Part shown: positions 34,641-46,245 of the stretch, in pieces
Position numbering within the stretch: the stretch's first letter is position 1
How the letters are laid out: the number at the start of each line of letters is the position of its first letter
Origin: Nymphaea colorata
Taxonomy: Eukaryota; Streptophyta; Magnoliopsida; Nymphaeales; Nymphaeaceae
Direction of reading: 5' to 3'
Length of the DNA stretch: 64,000 nt
Assembly: GCF_008831285.2 (NCBI RefSeq)
Contig: NC_045149.1
Coordinates: forward strand, 10,878,417 to 10,942,416
The notes under the pieces: model-generated
The model's input: only the letters and a program-made list of their open reading frames with translations
What the model was told of the DNA's origin: nothing
Databases searched by the model: none
Program-made: the position numbers and the translations under genes

Positions 34641-35130
34641 GCCATGAATATATGAATATATATATCTTACAAATCTCATCTTTAGCCTTGTAACAATTAG
34701 TCTTAGCTGCCAATTTAGTTTATCGGCTCCATCGCTCATTCTGCTAGATAGATTAAAAAAAATAATAATAACAAAAAGTTAAAACACATGCACGACGACA
34801 CTCTTAAATCGGCAACAGAATCCAATTCACGGATTATTCACATCATACCACTGATTGATAGACAGACTGGTGAAAGGAAAAATTATTCTGTTGAAAAAAA
34901 AAAAGAAACAACTCGACTTAATACAGCAGCTTAAATCATAAAGGAAGACATTGTGTGGTTTTATTTTGAGAAAGCCCAAAGCAACAACAATCTGCACAAT
35001 AAGAAAAGAATGACCAGAAAATTTAAGACGAGAGGAAAACCAGCTGATTTACGAATGAGTGCTGACACAAGCAAACTAAGAAGCCAGGTGGTTTGCAAAG
35101 ATAAATTGATCAAACACAAAATACAGCTGC
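34641..35130. other. 3' flank of PHT1 copy 2
   Basis: Non-coding and AT-rich. Only weak similarity to the 3' flank of PHT1 copy 1 beyond the stop codon. Confidence 0.4.
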
Positions 35131-36762
35131 TTAGACAGGGAGAGGACGTTGTTTATCCTCGAGCTCTACATTATCGCCTGCGGCCTCCCCAGTCATCTCC
35201 TCAAGGGACTTGCCCTTGGATTCTGGCACGAGGAAGGTGAAGAAGAAGCCCAGTGCATTTGTCACACCCAACACGATAAGGGAGTTCTTCACACCGATAC
35301 CTGCTGGGTATCCTGGGTCAGCCTTGGCCTTGTTCTGATTCTGCGCTGCATACAGGAATCCAAATGCACCGATGATGGCACCAGCTTTGCCACAGGCCGC
35401 CGATATGCCGTGGCAGGTCGACCTCAGCCTTGCCGGGAAGATCTCTGCCGGAACCACGAAGGTGGTGGCGTTGGGGCCAAAGTTGGCAAAGAAGAAGGTG
35501 AGGGAGTACATGACTACGAAGCCGATGCGGTTCTCCTTCTTGGTCCAGTGGTCGTAGGGGATGGCGAGAGCGAACATGAAGACAGTCATGAAGAAGAAGC
35601 CGATGAGCTGTATGGTGAATCGACCGATAACGTCAATGAGCGCCACGGTGAACCAGTAGCCGGGAATGGTGGCACAGAGGGCGATAAGGGTCTGAGCCCG
35701 GGCGATCTTATATATTTCTTGTATGGCGCTCATTGTTTTGGCTGGGGGGATCCACCCAATGGCGGAGAAGATGTCTTTCTGGAAGAGATTCTGGCTGTAG
35801 AAGGCAATATCAAGGAGGAACCACGTGGTGGTAGTGCCCACCAGGTGCCTGCCGTGCCTCTTCATGAACTCTTTGCTGAAAAGGCCGTAGCTCTCCTTCG
35901 AGGCAACCTTCCTCAGCCTCTCTTCCTCCTCCTCCATATCCAACTGCTCGTCGAAGTTCACTTTCATGACCTTCTGCATGTTGGCGGCCGTCAACTGTGC
36001 GTTTTGAGCCACCAGCGCTGTGAACCTCGCCGTCTCCGGCATCTGCATCCGCCAGTACCACGTCAGTGCTGCCGGAAGGCAGCCGAACATCAAGATGATC
36101 CGCCACACGTAGTCGGCCTCCTTTACCGTCGACCCCACCATGTCCACCGCGTACGCTGGCGCCGGGTAGTGGTGCTTGAATGCGGCAGAGACGACGATGG
36201 AGATGATGCCGGCGAAGAGGATGCCGAACCCCTGCATGGCGAAGACTGCACCGATGAATGCCCCCCTGGTCTTCTTGTTGGCGTACTCAGACATGATGGT
36301 AGCAGAGAGCGGGTAGTCTCCGCCGATGCCGAAGCCCAGCCAGAAACGGAAGAAGCAGAGGGTGGTCATGACGGCCTTGGGGTTGGTAGTGAACGACAGA
36401 CCAGAAGCAATGGAGCATATGAACATGAGTACAAGGGTGAGGCCGTACACCTTCTTCCTCCCCAACTTGTCGCCGAGCCACCCGAAGAACAGCTGACCGG
36501 CAAGGGTGCCGCAAAGGGCGACGCCGTTGACGGCCGAGGACACGTTAGGAGGCAAGGACCCCGGCCGGTTGGGGTTGCCTTCAAAGTAATAGATCCTGCC
36601 GAGCAGCTTGGTGACCAGCGAGATGCAGAACAAGTCGTAGGCATCGGTAAAGAAGCCCATCCCGGCGATGACAATGGCCGTGAAATGGTACCATTGCGTC
36701 TTGGCGAGGTCGAGGGCGTTGAGCACCTTGAGTGTCTGCCCCTCATTCTGCTGCGTCGCCAT
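35131..36762 (-). CDS. PHT1: high-affinity inorganic phosphate transporter, PHT1 family (copy 2)
   Basis: This is a 543-residue intronless PHT1 H+/phosphate symporter, colinear with copy 1. It differs at only eight positions by my count: R164K, P214K, T260A, V277E, D531N, K535E, S536D and A540P (copy 1 to copy 2). The changes fall in loops and the tail, not in the signature [14 protein letters not shown] or the acidic residues 40, 43, 149 and 318. An in-frame ATG 65 codons upstream (36957) would lengthen the protein, but that stretch covers the promoter and leader, is not conserved in copy 1 and has a composition unlike PHT1 N-termini. I therefore start at 36762. The gene is convergent with copy 1, 10.7 kb away. 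Both are probably functional. Confidence 0.95.
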   Translation of the reverse strand: MATQQNEGQTLKVLNALDLAKTQWYHFTAIVIAGMGFFTDAYDLFCISLVTKLLGRIYYFEGNPNRPGSLPPNVSSAVNGVALCGTLAGQLFFGWLGDKLGRKKVYGLTLVLMFICSIASGLSFTTNPKAVMTTLCFFRFWLGFGIGGDYPLSATIMSEYANKKTRGAFIGAVFAMQGFGILFAGIISIVVSAAFKHHYPAPAYAVDMVGSTVKEADYVWRIILMFGCLPAALTWYWRMQMPETARFTALVAQNAQLTAANMQKVMKVNFDEQLDMEEEEERLRKVASKESYGLFSKEFMKRHGRHLVGTTTTWFLLDIAFYSQNLFQKDIFSAIGWIPPAKTMSAIQEIYKIARAQTLIALCATIPGYWFTVALIDVIGRFTIQLIGFFFMTVFMFALAIPYDHWTKKENRIGFVVMYSLTFFFANFGPNATTFVVPAEIFPARLRSTCHGISAACGKAGAIIGAFGFLYAAQNQNKAKADPGYPAGIGVKNSLIVLGVTNALGFFFTFLVPESKGKSLEEMTGEAAGDNVELEDKQRPLPV

Positions 36763-36894
36763 TTGCTCTCGGCAAAGCTTCGGCCGCCACACCTCAAGAC
36801 AAAAGAGAAGGTCGTTAATTTGTGGAAGGCAAAAGGGATAGAAGAGAGAGTAGCTGAAAGGTGGCGGTGGGGAGAAGGCGGAGAGGGACGGGAG

Positions 36895-36902
36895 AAATAT
36901 AG
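36895..36902 (-). promoter_or_regulatory. TATA-box candidate of PHT1 copy 2
   Basis: The minus strand reads CTATATTT, followed by a C/T-rich leader. It aligns with CTATATCC at 22582-22589. Confidence 0.5.
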
Positions 36903-36930
36903 TGGGGAGACAAGGTGGAATGTGCTCTCG

Positions 36931-36938
36931 GAATATTC
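36931..36938 (-). promoter_or_regulatory. P1BS upstream of PHT1 copy 2
   Basis: GAATATTC, a perfect GNATATNC palindrome 168 bp before the ATG and about 30 bp upstream of the TATA candidate. The same order and similar spacing occur in copy 1. Confidence 0.65.
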
Positions 36939-36962
36939 CCAGTTGGCCTTCCGTCATTGGTA

Positions 36963-37560
36963 CCGGTCAAAGGAACCAACCCTCCTGGCTGGAGTGTGAA
37001 GTTAGCCTATTCCTGTGGGCCCCACTACCAGCCCCGTAAACAATTGCAGTTGGGGATTCCAGATTACAATGTTCCTTTGATTTCCTGCCTTTTTATGTAG
37101 TGGGCCCCCATCATCTACCTTCCTTGGCCTTTTTTTAATGCATGGTACACTTATTTGACCGTCACGATCATTATCTATGAAGAAGTTTGGAGATTTAATT
37201 AGTTTGATTACGTAATTTATTTTGTTGAATCATTTATAGCTTTAATGATTCATGTATATATATACATGTGTGTGTGTGCTATGATTTATGATTTTGAGAT
37301 GAATAACTTTCGTTCGATTTGGTGTATAGAAAGGGACAACGCACTATGCTCGTTAGAAACTCGCCTAAATCCGACTATAACGGTTGTTCAGTGATTAAGT
37401 TGTTGCCAAACCTCAAAAAGTGGGCTGTGCAGGTTTCTAACATGTAAGAGATAGATTTATTTATTTGTCTGCCATCTGATCGATGCTTATCCTATGAATT
37501 CAGTAAAAATATATTTCTATATCTTCATGATTTATCAAGGAAGTAAGAGGCTTACATGCT
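36963..37560. other. mid-promoter region of PHT1 copy 2
   Basis: No gene. A TATATATATACATGTGTGTG microsatellite lies at 37256-37278. Homology to copy 1 resumes upstream of this part. Confidence 0.4.
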
Positions 37561-40500
37561 ACAGGCGTGGCGCTTGGAAAGATGGAAGTGCGAATGAATT
37601 GTTGCCACACTCTTTTTTAAGTCTATCGCGTTCGATTTTGTGGAAAATTCATTGAGGAGGGCCTCACAGTGGTTCAAACATTGAAACGCTGTTGCTTTCG
37701 ACTCTTTCCTTTAATTAAGGGAGGGCAGACCAGTCAGCGGGGGGACATTTCCTCTAGATAATTACAGCCGTCTTTCAGAGAAGGCGAGATTTTATGACGA
37801 TCGACCAATCGTCGAGTCTGATTGACCATGAAAACAAATTTTGTGGACTTTTGACAAGTTTCACCGGTCGCCATTGGTGGTCTTACGTGGGCTGCATGTC
37901 CCCAGCATAGTTTCTACGTTTCCTTGCTTTAAAAGGTAAGCTTTTCACGTAAAACAACACCTCCAAAGTTTAGGACGCCAACACATCTACTAACAAAAAT
38001 TACAAAAAAAAGTGTAAATTTTGAATGAATAATAATTCACCGCTCAATCTTTTTCGAGAGAAATTAATTCTCTAAGAGCTTCTTGTAACATAATTAACTG
38101 CTAATTTAACTTTGATGCAAAAGATTGTTACGAATAGCCCTATTCAAAATTAATTACAAAATTTTTTTTTATCGACCTGGGGAAGAGTGGTTCTTTTTAT
38201 ACACCGCTCAATCTTCGCTTGGTTGATACGAGGCTCTCTTTAGTTAGATTGATTCAACTGAAGCCCAACATGTATTCAACCCTAGCCGTAGATTTTTCGA
38301 TGGACGGGAAAGCACCTGGCTTTCAACAGGGCCTGTTGTTTTCTTCATTCCTTGTTGATGCTTATAAGCGAAATTGGTCATATGCACAGCGGGGTGCACA
38401 AAAAATTATACACCTGGACATAATAACAATACTTTTGAAAAGTAAAAAGAGTTCTTCTATAAGGATAGTAAAAATGAGTAGTGAGAAAGTTAATCTCTAA
38501 AAAAAAAGGAGATTTTTTCCACGCTATTTTTAGTTTCTTCTTCTCTTCCAAGTTCGGTACGCATGACACGTATGTTCATGCCGTGATGGTTCCTTTCAGA
38601 AAGCTAATGGTGAGCAATCTTTTATATATCATGACGACTAAAAGATTTAATTAGCTTATCCCCACATTAGGTTATGTATATGTATATATTTTATTTATTT
38701 ATCAGGGAATATATGGACAGACAGACATGTGAAATTAGTAAACTGATTATGATCAATTTAATCAAGTTGAATGATAATTAATGTACCAAGTGTCGTGTTG
38801 AAAATTATTCTTTTGTAAAAGGTGAATTGGGTAGCAAGTACTTTGACTTTTAAAAATATAGTTTTACATGTTTCACATTGTTAACGATCAACTCAATTAA
38901 TCAAACAAGTCGCGATCAGTCTAAATAGTTTACTTTTTTTTTTTTTTCACTTCGCACACATATACGTATACATATGGCTTTCCATTTTATAAATTGATTC
39001 AATGTAAGATATATGTGGACGAGTTTAAGCTGTATGATCAACTTTACTGGAGTTCTTTATTAAGTGTTAGCTGTAAACATACTTTTTTAACATTGAAGTG
39101 CAAGTTTTCGTTTACCTTCAAGAAAAAATAATTTTATGTATATGTAACACTTTATATTTAAACCGTTAATCATGATGATCGAATTGCTCATAATTATTCT
39201 ATAAAATCAACATGCTTATTCTTTACATTTTCTCATGCACACACACACACATACACAGAGATCTAGGCTTGTGTTTAAGTGAAGCGATTATGATGCCCTC
39301 ATTATGAAGGTGTGAGTTGAATATTGAGTTGGGGTTGGAAGTAATTGTCAAGGCAACAGGGTGCCTTTATCACGTACGTCACATATACTCATAAGACGTA
39401 CTGTTGAATAAACTGGGAACTCTTGTCTATATTCGTTTTTATTTGTCTATTTCAAAGAAAGTCATTTGTAGCGACCTCGGGTGAAAGCTGCTGAAAGTGA
39501 CATGCGTCCTTACATTTTTTCCCCCGTTAGGTTGCTTTCTTCACACTAAAAATTGGTCCCTTGCATAAATTTAATACAGGTAGGCGAGTCTTACACTTCT
39601 CATTCGATTACATGAAAAAATATAAACAGTCAACATTGAAACTTAGACCTTTATCTGCAGCACAAGAATGGAAAACAATCCCTATATATAATGCCCTTTT
39701 TTGCTCCATGAATTCCAATGTGTCTTATGCATTCCAAAGTACCTTCGATAAGGTAAAAAATAAAAAGGAAGATTTTTAAAATGATGAAAAAGAAATTATA
39801 AAAATGTTAAAACTCTAACATACCCTTATCTTTATAAAAAAAATTCTAAACCACCCCAAGTACTTTTTTTTTTTTTCCTTATACATATTTGTTGTGCGCA
39901 CAAGGTGTTATACCCAACTCGATCTCTCATATACATGAAATGTTTTAGGTGTCCGAACTCTCACGTGATCGGATTCTGATATGCAAATTGAATTTTATAC
40001 GGAGAAAGAGCTCAAAACTGTCAAAAATCATGCATGATCAACAAATATACATGATTTATGCACTACCATTCTGCTTGGTTAGTCAAGTTTTTTTTTTTTT
40101 TAATATTATTCTAAAGAAATTAATGCAAGTCATTGCTTAATTTCAATCCACACGGTTTTCATGGATGCCATATCTCTAGAAAGAAGAATCTAATAATTAT
40201 GTTCTTGTGTGTGGGAATGTGTCGGAAAAAAATGACTGACAAAAGCACGCAGGTATCTAAAAGTCAAATTTACAACAGTTGTCATAAACAACAAAGGATT
40301 CCTACTCCTATTTACACTCTACCATCATTTTCCTAAAATATTTTTCTCTTGCGTGTGAGCGACAACTCCATTCTCGAGAGCTATCTCTGTTATATACACG
40401 AAGAATAAGTAGAACCAGCCACTATAGTTAGAGAACGGTTCAATCACGTACAAGTTTTTACATATATGATTCGTGGGTTGCAAAATCGGCCATGCATATA

Positions 40501-40604
40501 GACTCGATAGTCATAACTAAAACACTATAAAAGCATATAAAAGAGACATTTTTCAAGTGTAAATAAGATTTTGATAGAAGCTTCCTATATGAATGATTTG
40601 TAAA

Positions 40605-41000
40605 TACTAGACCGTTATATAAGGGTAAAAATCAGACCTCTTAAATTTGTATCAAAAAGTGTTTTAATCAAAATGTGAACTTCCTAATGTGTTTATATAT
40701 AATAATTTATATAAATCGTGTTTTTGCTTAAGTTATTTTTGTTAAAAAATTAAACCTTTTTACCATCAAAATTTGGATGTTGCAAGAGCCATACATTTTT
40801 TATTATTAAAAAATATTATTAAAGTAAAAAAAATACTGACTTAATACTTAATATATGTTTCCTGCCAAATAAAAAAAAAAAACCCCAACACATTGTCATT
40901 CTATAGGTATATCTCAAGATCATATCTATAAGGTTAGAATGTAGAAAATTACTTTAATAATTAATTTCAATGGGTCTTATTTTTGTCTCTTATATTATAT
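40605..41000. mobile_element. MITE family E, copy 1 (inverted relative to 43940-44325)
   Basis: AAAAATCAGACCTCTTAAAT on the left and TTCAATGGGTCTTATTTTTG on the right are imperfect inverted repeats. The interior matches the complement of the copy at 43940-44325, including CACATTAGGAAGTTCACATT when read on the minus strand. A lone terminus (41027-41069) sits beside it, cut by a (TA)n tract. Confidence 0.6.
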
Positions 41001-41065
41001 ACATATATAAAAGAAAGTTGGTAGAAACTGGACCACTTGGTTAAGAGACAAAAGCCAAACCCATT

Positions 41066-41069
<4 letters not shown>

Positions 41070-41130
<61 letters not shown>
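41070..41130. repeat. (TA)n microsatellite
   Basis: About 30 TA units. Confidence 0.95.
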
Positions 41131-41132
<2 letters not shown>

Positions 41133-41426
41133 GCTCACATAGTTGGCAAAAACTTCATGAAAATAGAGTTTTTCTATCCGAAAACCTGACGTGATCCAGC
41201 TAATGAAAGGCAGCGCCCTTTCAATGATGATGTAACCGCATATATCAATTGCCTTAGATCTTGAAAATTCAATAACCCATAATGTCCGCTGTCCTTTCAG
41301 AGTTGAATATCATGTTCATGCGTACAAGTTACAGTAATACAAGCAATATTTTTTTTTGTTAAATGATACTTTATGGGGAATTCACATAGAACGTATATTG
41401 CATGGTACAATGACTAGGGTTGTCTC

Positions 41427-41540
41427 TTTAACATTTAATGTTTGGTTAAGATATATATATATGTATATATTACGGTCATTTAGTAGAATTGGGTATTCCA
41501 ACAGCAGTATATATATCTTAACCAAACATTAAATGTTAAA
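41427..41540. repeat. perfect 33-bp foldback
   Basis: Arms 41427-41459 and 41508-41540 are exact reverse complements, with a 48-base loop. The arm begins TTTAACATTTAATGTTTGGT and ends in TA repeats. A further GTCTC/GAGAC pair outside the arms extends the stem after a small bulge. Transcribed, it would be a stable hairpin. Confidence 0.85.
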
Positions 41541-41640
41541 GTAAAGGGAGACAGAAACAGTTAATAGATATTTGTGCACATAACTGCTGGTCGTACTTAT
41601 TTTCTATTTCCTAGTTCTCATTGCAATCTTACTACGTTCC

Positions 41641-41949
41641 CTTTACAACATCCGCTCTCCTGGATGCGGATTTATGTCTGGAATCATTTCTTAGTTGCCA
41701 CATGAACCAAATCTGCTGGGAGTTAGGCTCTCCATGAAAGAATGATAGAATTACAAACACGAAACACCCAGAGCAAATAGTCACTATAAAAGATTCTAGC
41801 AGTAGGAATGGTTCGAAATCCGTTGCTACCACTAAAAGAAAAAAAAAAAAAAAGGAAAAGGAAGGATCACCCCACAATAACGTGTCGAAGGACGTTTCAT
41901 TCTTAATGAATTAAAATATTTTTTTTTTTTTTTCATTTTCTCATTCACC
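41641..41949. other. spacer between units A and B
   Basis: This is where a third transporter would be expected if unit B were a full promoter duplicate. No PHT1-like coding sequence is present, only poly(A)/poly(T)-rich DNA. Confidence 0.5.
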
Positions 41950-43629
41950 CGTGTGACCCTTCGGCTTCCCAAGAAAAGCCTTTCTCCAACGCTCCGAGAG
42001 AAGCGGACGCCGGAAGAGTTACGCAAGGAAGAGGATTTGCCGCCACTTTTCCTTTGAAGCCTCGGTGACCCACACTAGGATAGGAGGAGACACCGGTTCG
42101 GACGCTGTTGCTTTCAACTGCTTCTGTCCTTGAATGGAGGGCAGACGAGTCAGCTCGGGGACATTTGCTCTGAACAATTGCAGCCATCTTCCCGAAAAAG
42201 CCATAATCTAATAACAATTGCGATGCTCAACTTAAAAGTAATGATCGTCACGTTGGGCTTGACCATGAAAGCCAGTTCTCGTGACTCTTGATTAGTTTCA
42301 TGAGCACGCCGCGAGTTGACCTGACCCTCAATCTACATTTCCATTCTTCAAAACTAGAGAAATTGGGAAAGCCCACCTTGGTTTTAACATATTTACAAGG
42401 ATCTGCCTGTGTAGAGAAAGTTGAGTGCAAAACGTATATGGTACGCCGTGGTTTGATAATTTTTTTTAAAAAGGGCTTTTATAGTCTTTTTACTTTTTTT
42501 TTTTTCCATTTCCAATTGTTTTCATCTCCAGTGTAAACAAAGACTATTTTAGTCATTCACCATATTAACACAGTAAAATGCGTGCACCAATATAGCGCAT
42601 ATAACCAAGTTTAGGGCAAAATTATAATTAACTATCTTAATATTTGTTAAAATAAGTTTCTAACCGGTGCTCTATATTGGGTTGATTAGGCAGACTGAAT
42701 TACTTGCTGCGTTCAAATCTAACTACTTGTCTTCTAATCTCCAGCTTTCTTTTTGCCTTCTCCTTCTTTTCATTTGGATTTTTTTCGAAATTCGGAAAGA
42801 TTCTTCCGAATTTGGTAAACATAACCGAGCCACAAAATATATAAAGGTTGCTATCCCTCCGAGTAGTTGATAATTTCGAGAGAATTAGAAATCACTGCTC
42901 AATTTTTTAAAATTAACAGATGGCAGCTCAATCTTTTTTAAAAGAAATTCTCTTAGAGCTGCTTATAACACAATTAATTATTAATTTTTTATATAGAATA
43001 CCTTTAAAAACATACCTATTGAAAATTAACAAGAATATTTTTCATCGGTCGGGGGAAGAGTGTTTCTCTAACAGAAGTATATTTATTATTCTGTATCAAA
43101 AATTAAAATTTTCTATATCAGGCAGCTCATTGAGAATTTTTAAATCAACAGAAGATCAGATCATTAGCCGCGTCACATGACATGCTGTACTTTGTTAGAC
43201 ACCAAAGCACTTGGGTCTTAATTCCCTGTCTGACAACCCCAGGAGGTGTTGCTTTCAACTCTCTTTTCTTCATGTTGGCTTGGCCGATACATGACCCTTT
43301 GAATCAACTAAAGCGCAACATGGAAGTTATTAAAGGCTGGCTGTAGAAGTCGTCATATTTGGACCAAAACATCTGGATCTCAAAAGACTTGTTATTTTCT
43401 TCCTCCTTTTTTGATGTTTCCAATCCAATATTGCATATCCATTGCTTTTACTTATTTCTCTTGGCCAAGTCTCCAGATTTTCAGAGACTCTTTAATTTAC
43501 TTCTTCCTTCTCCAAGCTAGGCACGCATGACGCATTAGTTTTAATTTCTTCTTCTCTTCCAAGTTGGGCATGCATGACACTTTTATTCTGATGCAAACTG
43601 TTGGAGTCAGCAATTATATATGTATATAT

Positions 43630-43856
43630 ATTGAATGGTAACTCTAGCTATTCAGACTGAACATTCGGATTGGTTGTGATGGATGGTGGAGAGAAAAACA
43701 AGTAGAAAAAAGTAATAGACATTTTTGTCATCTAGTATTAATTCGCATATTTTCTCCTTATTTGTCTCTCAACCATCCATCACGATGGATTGAACAGCCT
43801 TTATAAGTGAACTTAGTGATTATATAGATAAGAGTTACCATTCACTCACCACATAT
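43630..43856. mobile_element. TA-nested MITE family T, copy D (best-preserved)
   Basis: It starts TTGAATGGTAACTCTAGCTA and ends AAGAGTTACCATTCACTCAC, clear terminal inverted repeats. TA-rich sequence lies on both sides (43616-43630 and 43871-43916). It is absent from the matching place in unit A (near 38610). Confidence 0.75.
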
Positions 43857-43866
43857 ATACATACAT

Positions 43867-43870
<4 letters not shown>

Positions 43871-43916
<46 letters not shown>
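43871..43916. repeat. (TA)n microsatellite
   Basis: About 23 TA units. Confidence 0.95.
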
Positions 43917-43928
<12 letters not shown>

Positions 43929-43939
43929 ATAATTTTGCA

Positions 43940-44325
43940 AAAACGAAATTATTTGGTTAAGAAACAAATATCAGACCCATTAAAATTAATTATAAAAATA
44001 TTTTTTTGTAATCTGACATAATAAATATGATCTTAAGATAAATTTGATTAGAGATATATATTAAGTTACTAATCTTCTTGCTTAAATAATGTTTTTTAAT
44101 AATAAAAAAATGAAGGGTCTTATAACATCAAAAGTTTTAGGTGAAAAATCAATTTTTTTACAAAACTTATTTGAACTAAAACATGATTTATATTAAATTA
44201 GCATTTATAAATGCATTAGGAGGTTCACATTTTCCTTAGAACACTTTCTAACATGATTTTAAGAGGCTTGGTTTTATCCCTTAGCCAAGTGGTCTGGTAT
44301 CTTTCCGCTGCAACCCTGCTGTGGG
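43940..44325. mobile_element. MITE family E, copy 2
   Basis: The left end ATTTGGTTAAGAAACAAATA and the right end GGTTTTATCCCTTAGCCAAG are inverted repeats of about 40 bp with mismatches, extending into CCCATTAAAATT and GATTTTAAGAGG. Internal AT-rich sequence has no coding frame. Confidence 0.65.
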
Positions 44326-46203
44326 CAAGTCCACATCATTGTTATTAACAAAGGCGTGGTATCTTTCAAATCAATCATATATATATATATATATATAATG
44401 AAAGGGTCTATTTACGTTATCTCAACACTTGGTTATATAAGTAAATATTTATTTATCAGGGAAAAAATGGACAGACAAATATATGCGTATTAGTGAATTG
44501 ATTATGATCAATTTAATCAAGTTGATTATTGTTAATGTACCAAGTGTCACGCAGAAAATTAGTTTCTATAAAAGGTAAATGGTAGGAAGTACTTTGACTT
44601 CGAATAAATTGTTTCACCTACGTCACATTTAGAACAATCAATTTAATTAAACAAATAAGCCACGATCAGTCTATTCTGACACACATATATACTTATACCT
44701 TCCCAATCTATAAACTGATTTAATGTAAGATGCATGTGGACAAGTTTAGTTTATGCTGCATTTTCACCTTTATCCGAGTTCAGTTAGTGTTAGTTGTACA
44801 AATTACGTTTTTAAAATTGAAGTGAAAGTTTTCATTTAACCGTATGAAAAAATAACTTTATATCCGACACTTCATAAACCGTTAACCAACATGATCAAAT
44901 CTCTCTTAATTATTCCATAAAGTCTTCCTGTTTAATCAGTTTGCATTTTCTTATGTATATATATATACTCTTTTAATAAGTTCTCAGCGAAGACGTGGAT
45001 GGCATCTATTCCAGTGAGGCGATTATGATGCGCTTAATTACATATACTGTTGAATTGTTCCGTTGCATAATTAACAGCTAGGCGAGCCATAGACTATTGA
45101 TTTGATTGCGTGCAAGAATACAAACAGTAAGCATTGAAGCAAAGACAATCTTAATATATATAATGCACTTTTTTGCTCCATCTAGAAACTAAAAAAATAA
45201 AAAGGGCCCTACACACAACGTTTTAGGTGTCTAAAACTCTCACGCAATCGTAATATGATATACAAATGAATTTTATAACGCGGAACAGCTCAAATTGTCA
45301 AAATCATGCATGCTGAACAATTTTATGTGCAGTTTGAGGAATATTTTTCGCTTGGTTGGTCACAACTATGGATGACAAGCATTCTGTTTGGTTAATCAAT
45401 TACTTTTTTGTAAAAAAAAGAAAAAAAATAATCCTAAAAGAAATTAATGTATGACTGTTTAATTTCAATCGTCACAGATTTCATGGAGTCCATATCTCTA
45501 GAAAGAAGAATCTAATACTTGTATATATATATATGTGTGTGCGTGTGTGTGTTTTGGGATATGTAAGGAAACTAATAACTAAGAACAAAACATGCAGCTA
45601 TCTAAAAGTCAAATATACAACATTTGTCATAAACTACAAAGGATTCCTATTCCCATTTACACTCGACCACTAATTTCCTCGAATTTTTCTTTTCTTGCGT
45701 GTTAGCAACTCCGTTCCTTCTGTTATATATATAAAGAATGAGTATAACTATAACAAGTCACTATTTTTGATAGGACGGGCCGATCACGTACTAATTTTTG
45801 CTTATATATATGATACATGATTATTGTGCAAAATCGGCCGCATAGATTATATCTTCATTACTAAAACATTTTAAAAGCATATACTAAAACATTATAAAAG
45901 CGTATAAAAGTGACGTTTTGAAAGTGTTACTTAGATTTTTGTAAAAACTTGAAAATCAACGGTCAGAATTGTTTGAGCTCATAAAACTTGTTATGACAAA
46001 AAATATCAACCTTTTATGTTAATTTTCTTTGTATAATATAGTTGGTTTTTTCGTAAAATGTGTGACTCCACAGACCAGTGGACTGATATCTCTCCTTCAT
46101 ACTTTGCTAACTTGCCGATCCGAGTTGCAAGTTGTCTGAGTCGGCTAGGATCATCAATTTAGTGGGTCACGAGTCACGGTTCGTTGAGTCAGTTGCGTTC
46201 GTC

Positions 46204-46210
46204 AACTAAT

Positions 46211-46240
<30 letters not shown>
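46204..46240. repeat. (TA)n microsatellite
   Basis: About 18 TA units within unit B. Confidence 0.9.

Positions 46241-46245
<5 letters not shown>

Larger units (their letters stand above)
37560..41640. repeat. PHT1 upstream duplication, unit A
   Basis: Direct-orientation homologue of 41950-47020 (unit B), and in part an inverted homologue of 17.4-21.6 kb. Matching blocks (A with B) include 37695-37850 with 42105-42280, 38040-38200 with 42900-43070, 38525-38590 with 43535-43600, 38695-38860 with 44450-44600, 39950-40045 with 45235-45325, and 41180-41420 with 46640-46870. No coding sequence in either unit. Confidence 0.8.

Noticed and set aside
22749-36762. Assembly artefact duplicating one transporter
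   Set aside because: Flanks, leaders and several residues differ, and distal homology is old and rearranged, so two real loci are more likely than a false duplication.
36763-36957. 65-residue N-terminal extension of PHT1 copy 2
   Set aside because: It overlaps the P1BS, TATA and pyrimidine-rich leader, is not conserved in copy 1, and PHT1 proteins begin near the shared MATQQ start.
35149-36999. 616-codon open frame on the plus strand across PHT1 copy 2, and a 451-codon one opposite copy 1
   Set aside because: Both are antisense shadows of GC-rich transporter genes. The His/Glu/Val-rich translation has no domain, and the frame follows from codon bias on the other strand.
42019-42217. Small minus frames near the start of unit B as a relic of a third PHT1
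   Set aside because: The translations show no similarity to any part of the transporter. The region aligns instead with non-coding promoter DNA at 37.6-37.9 kb.
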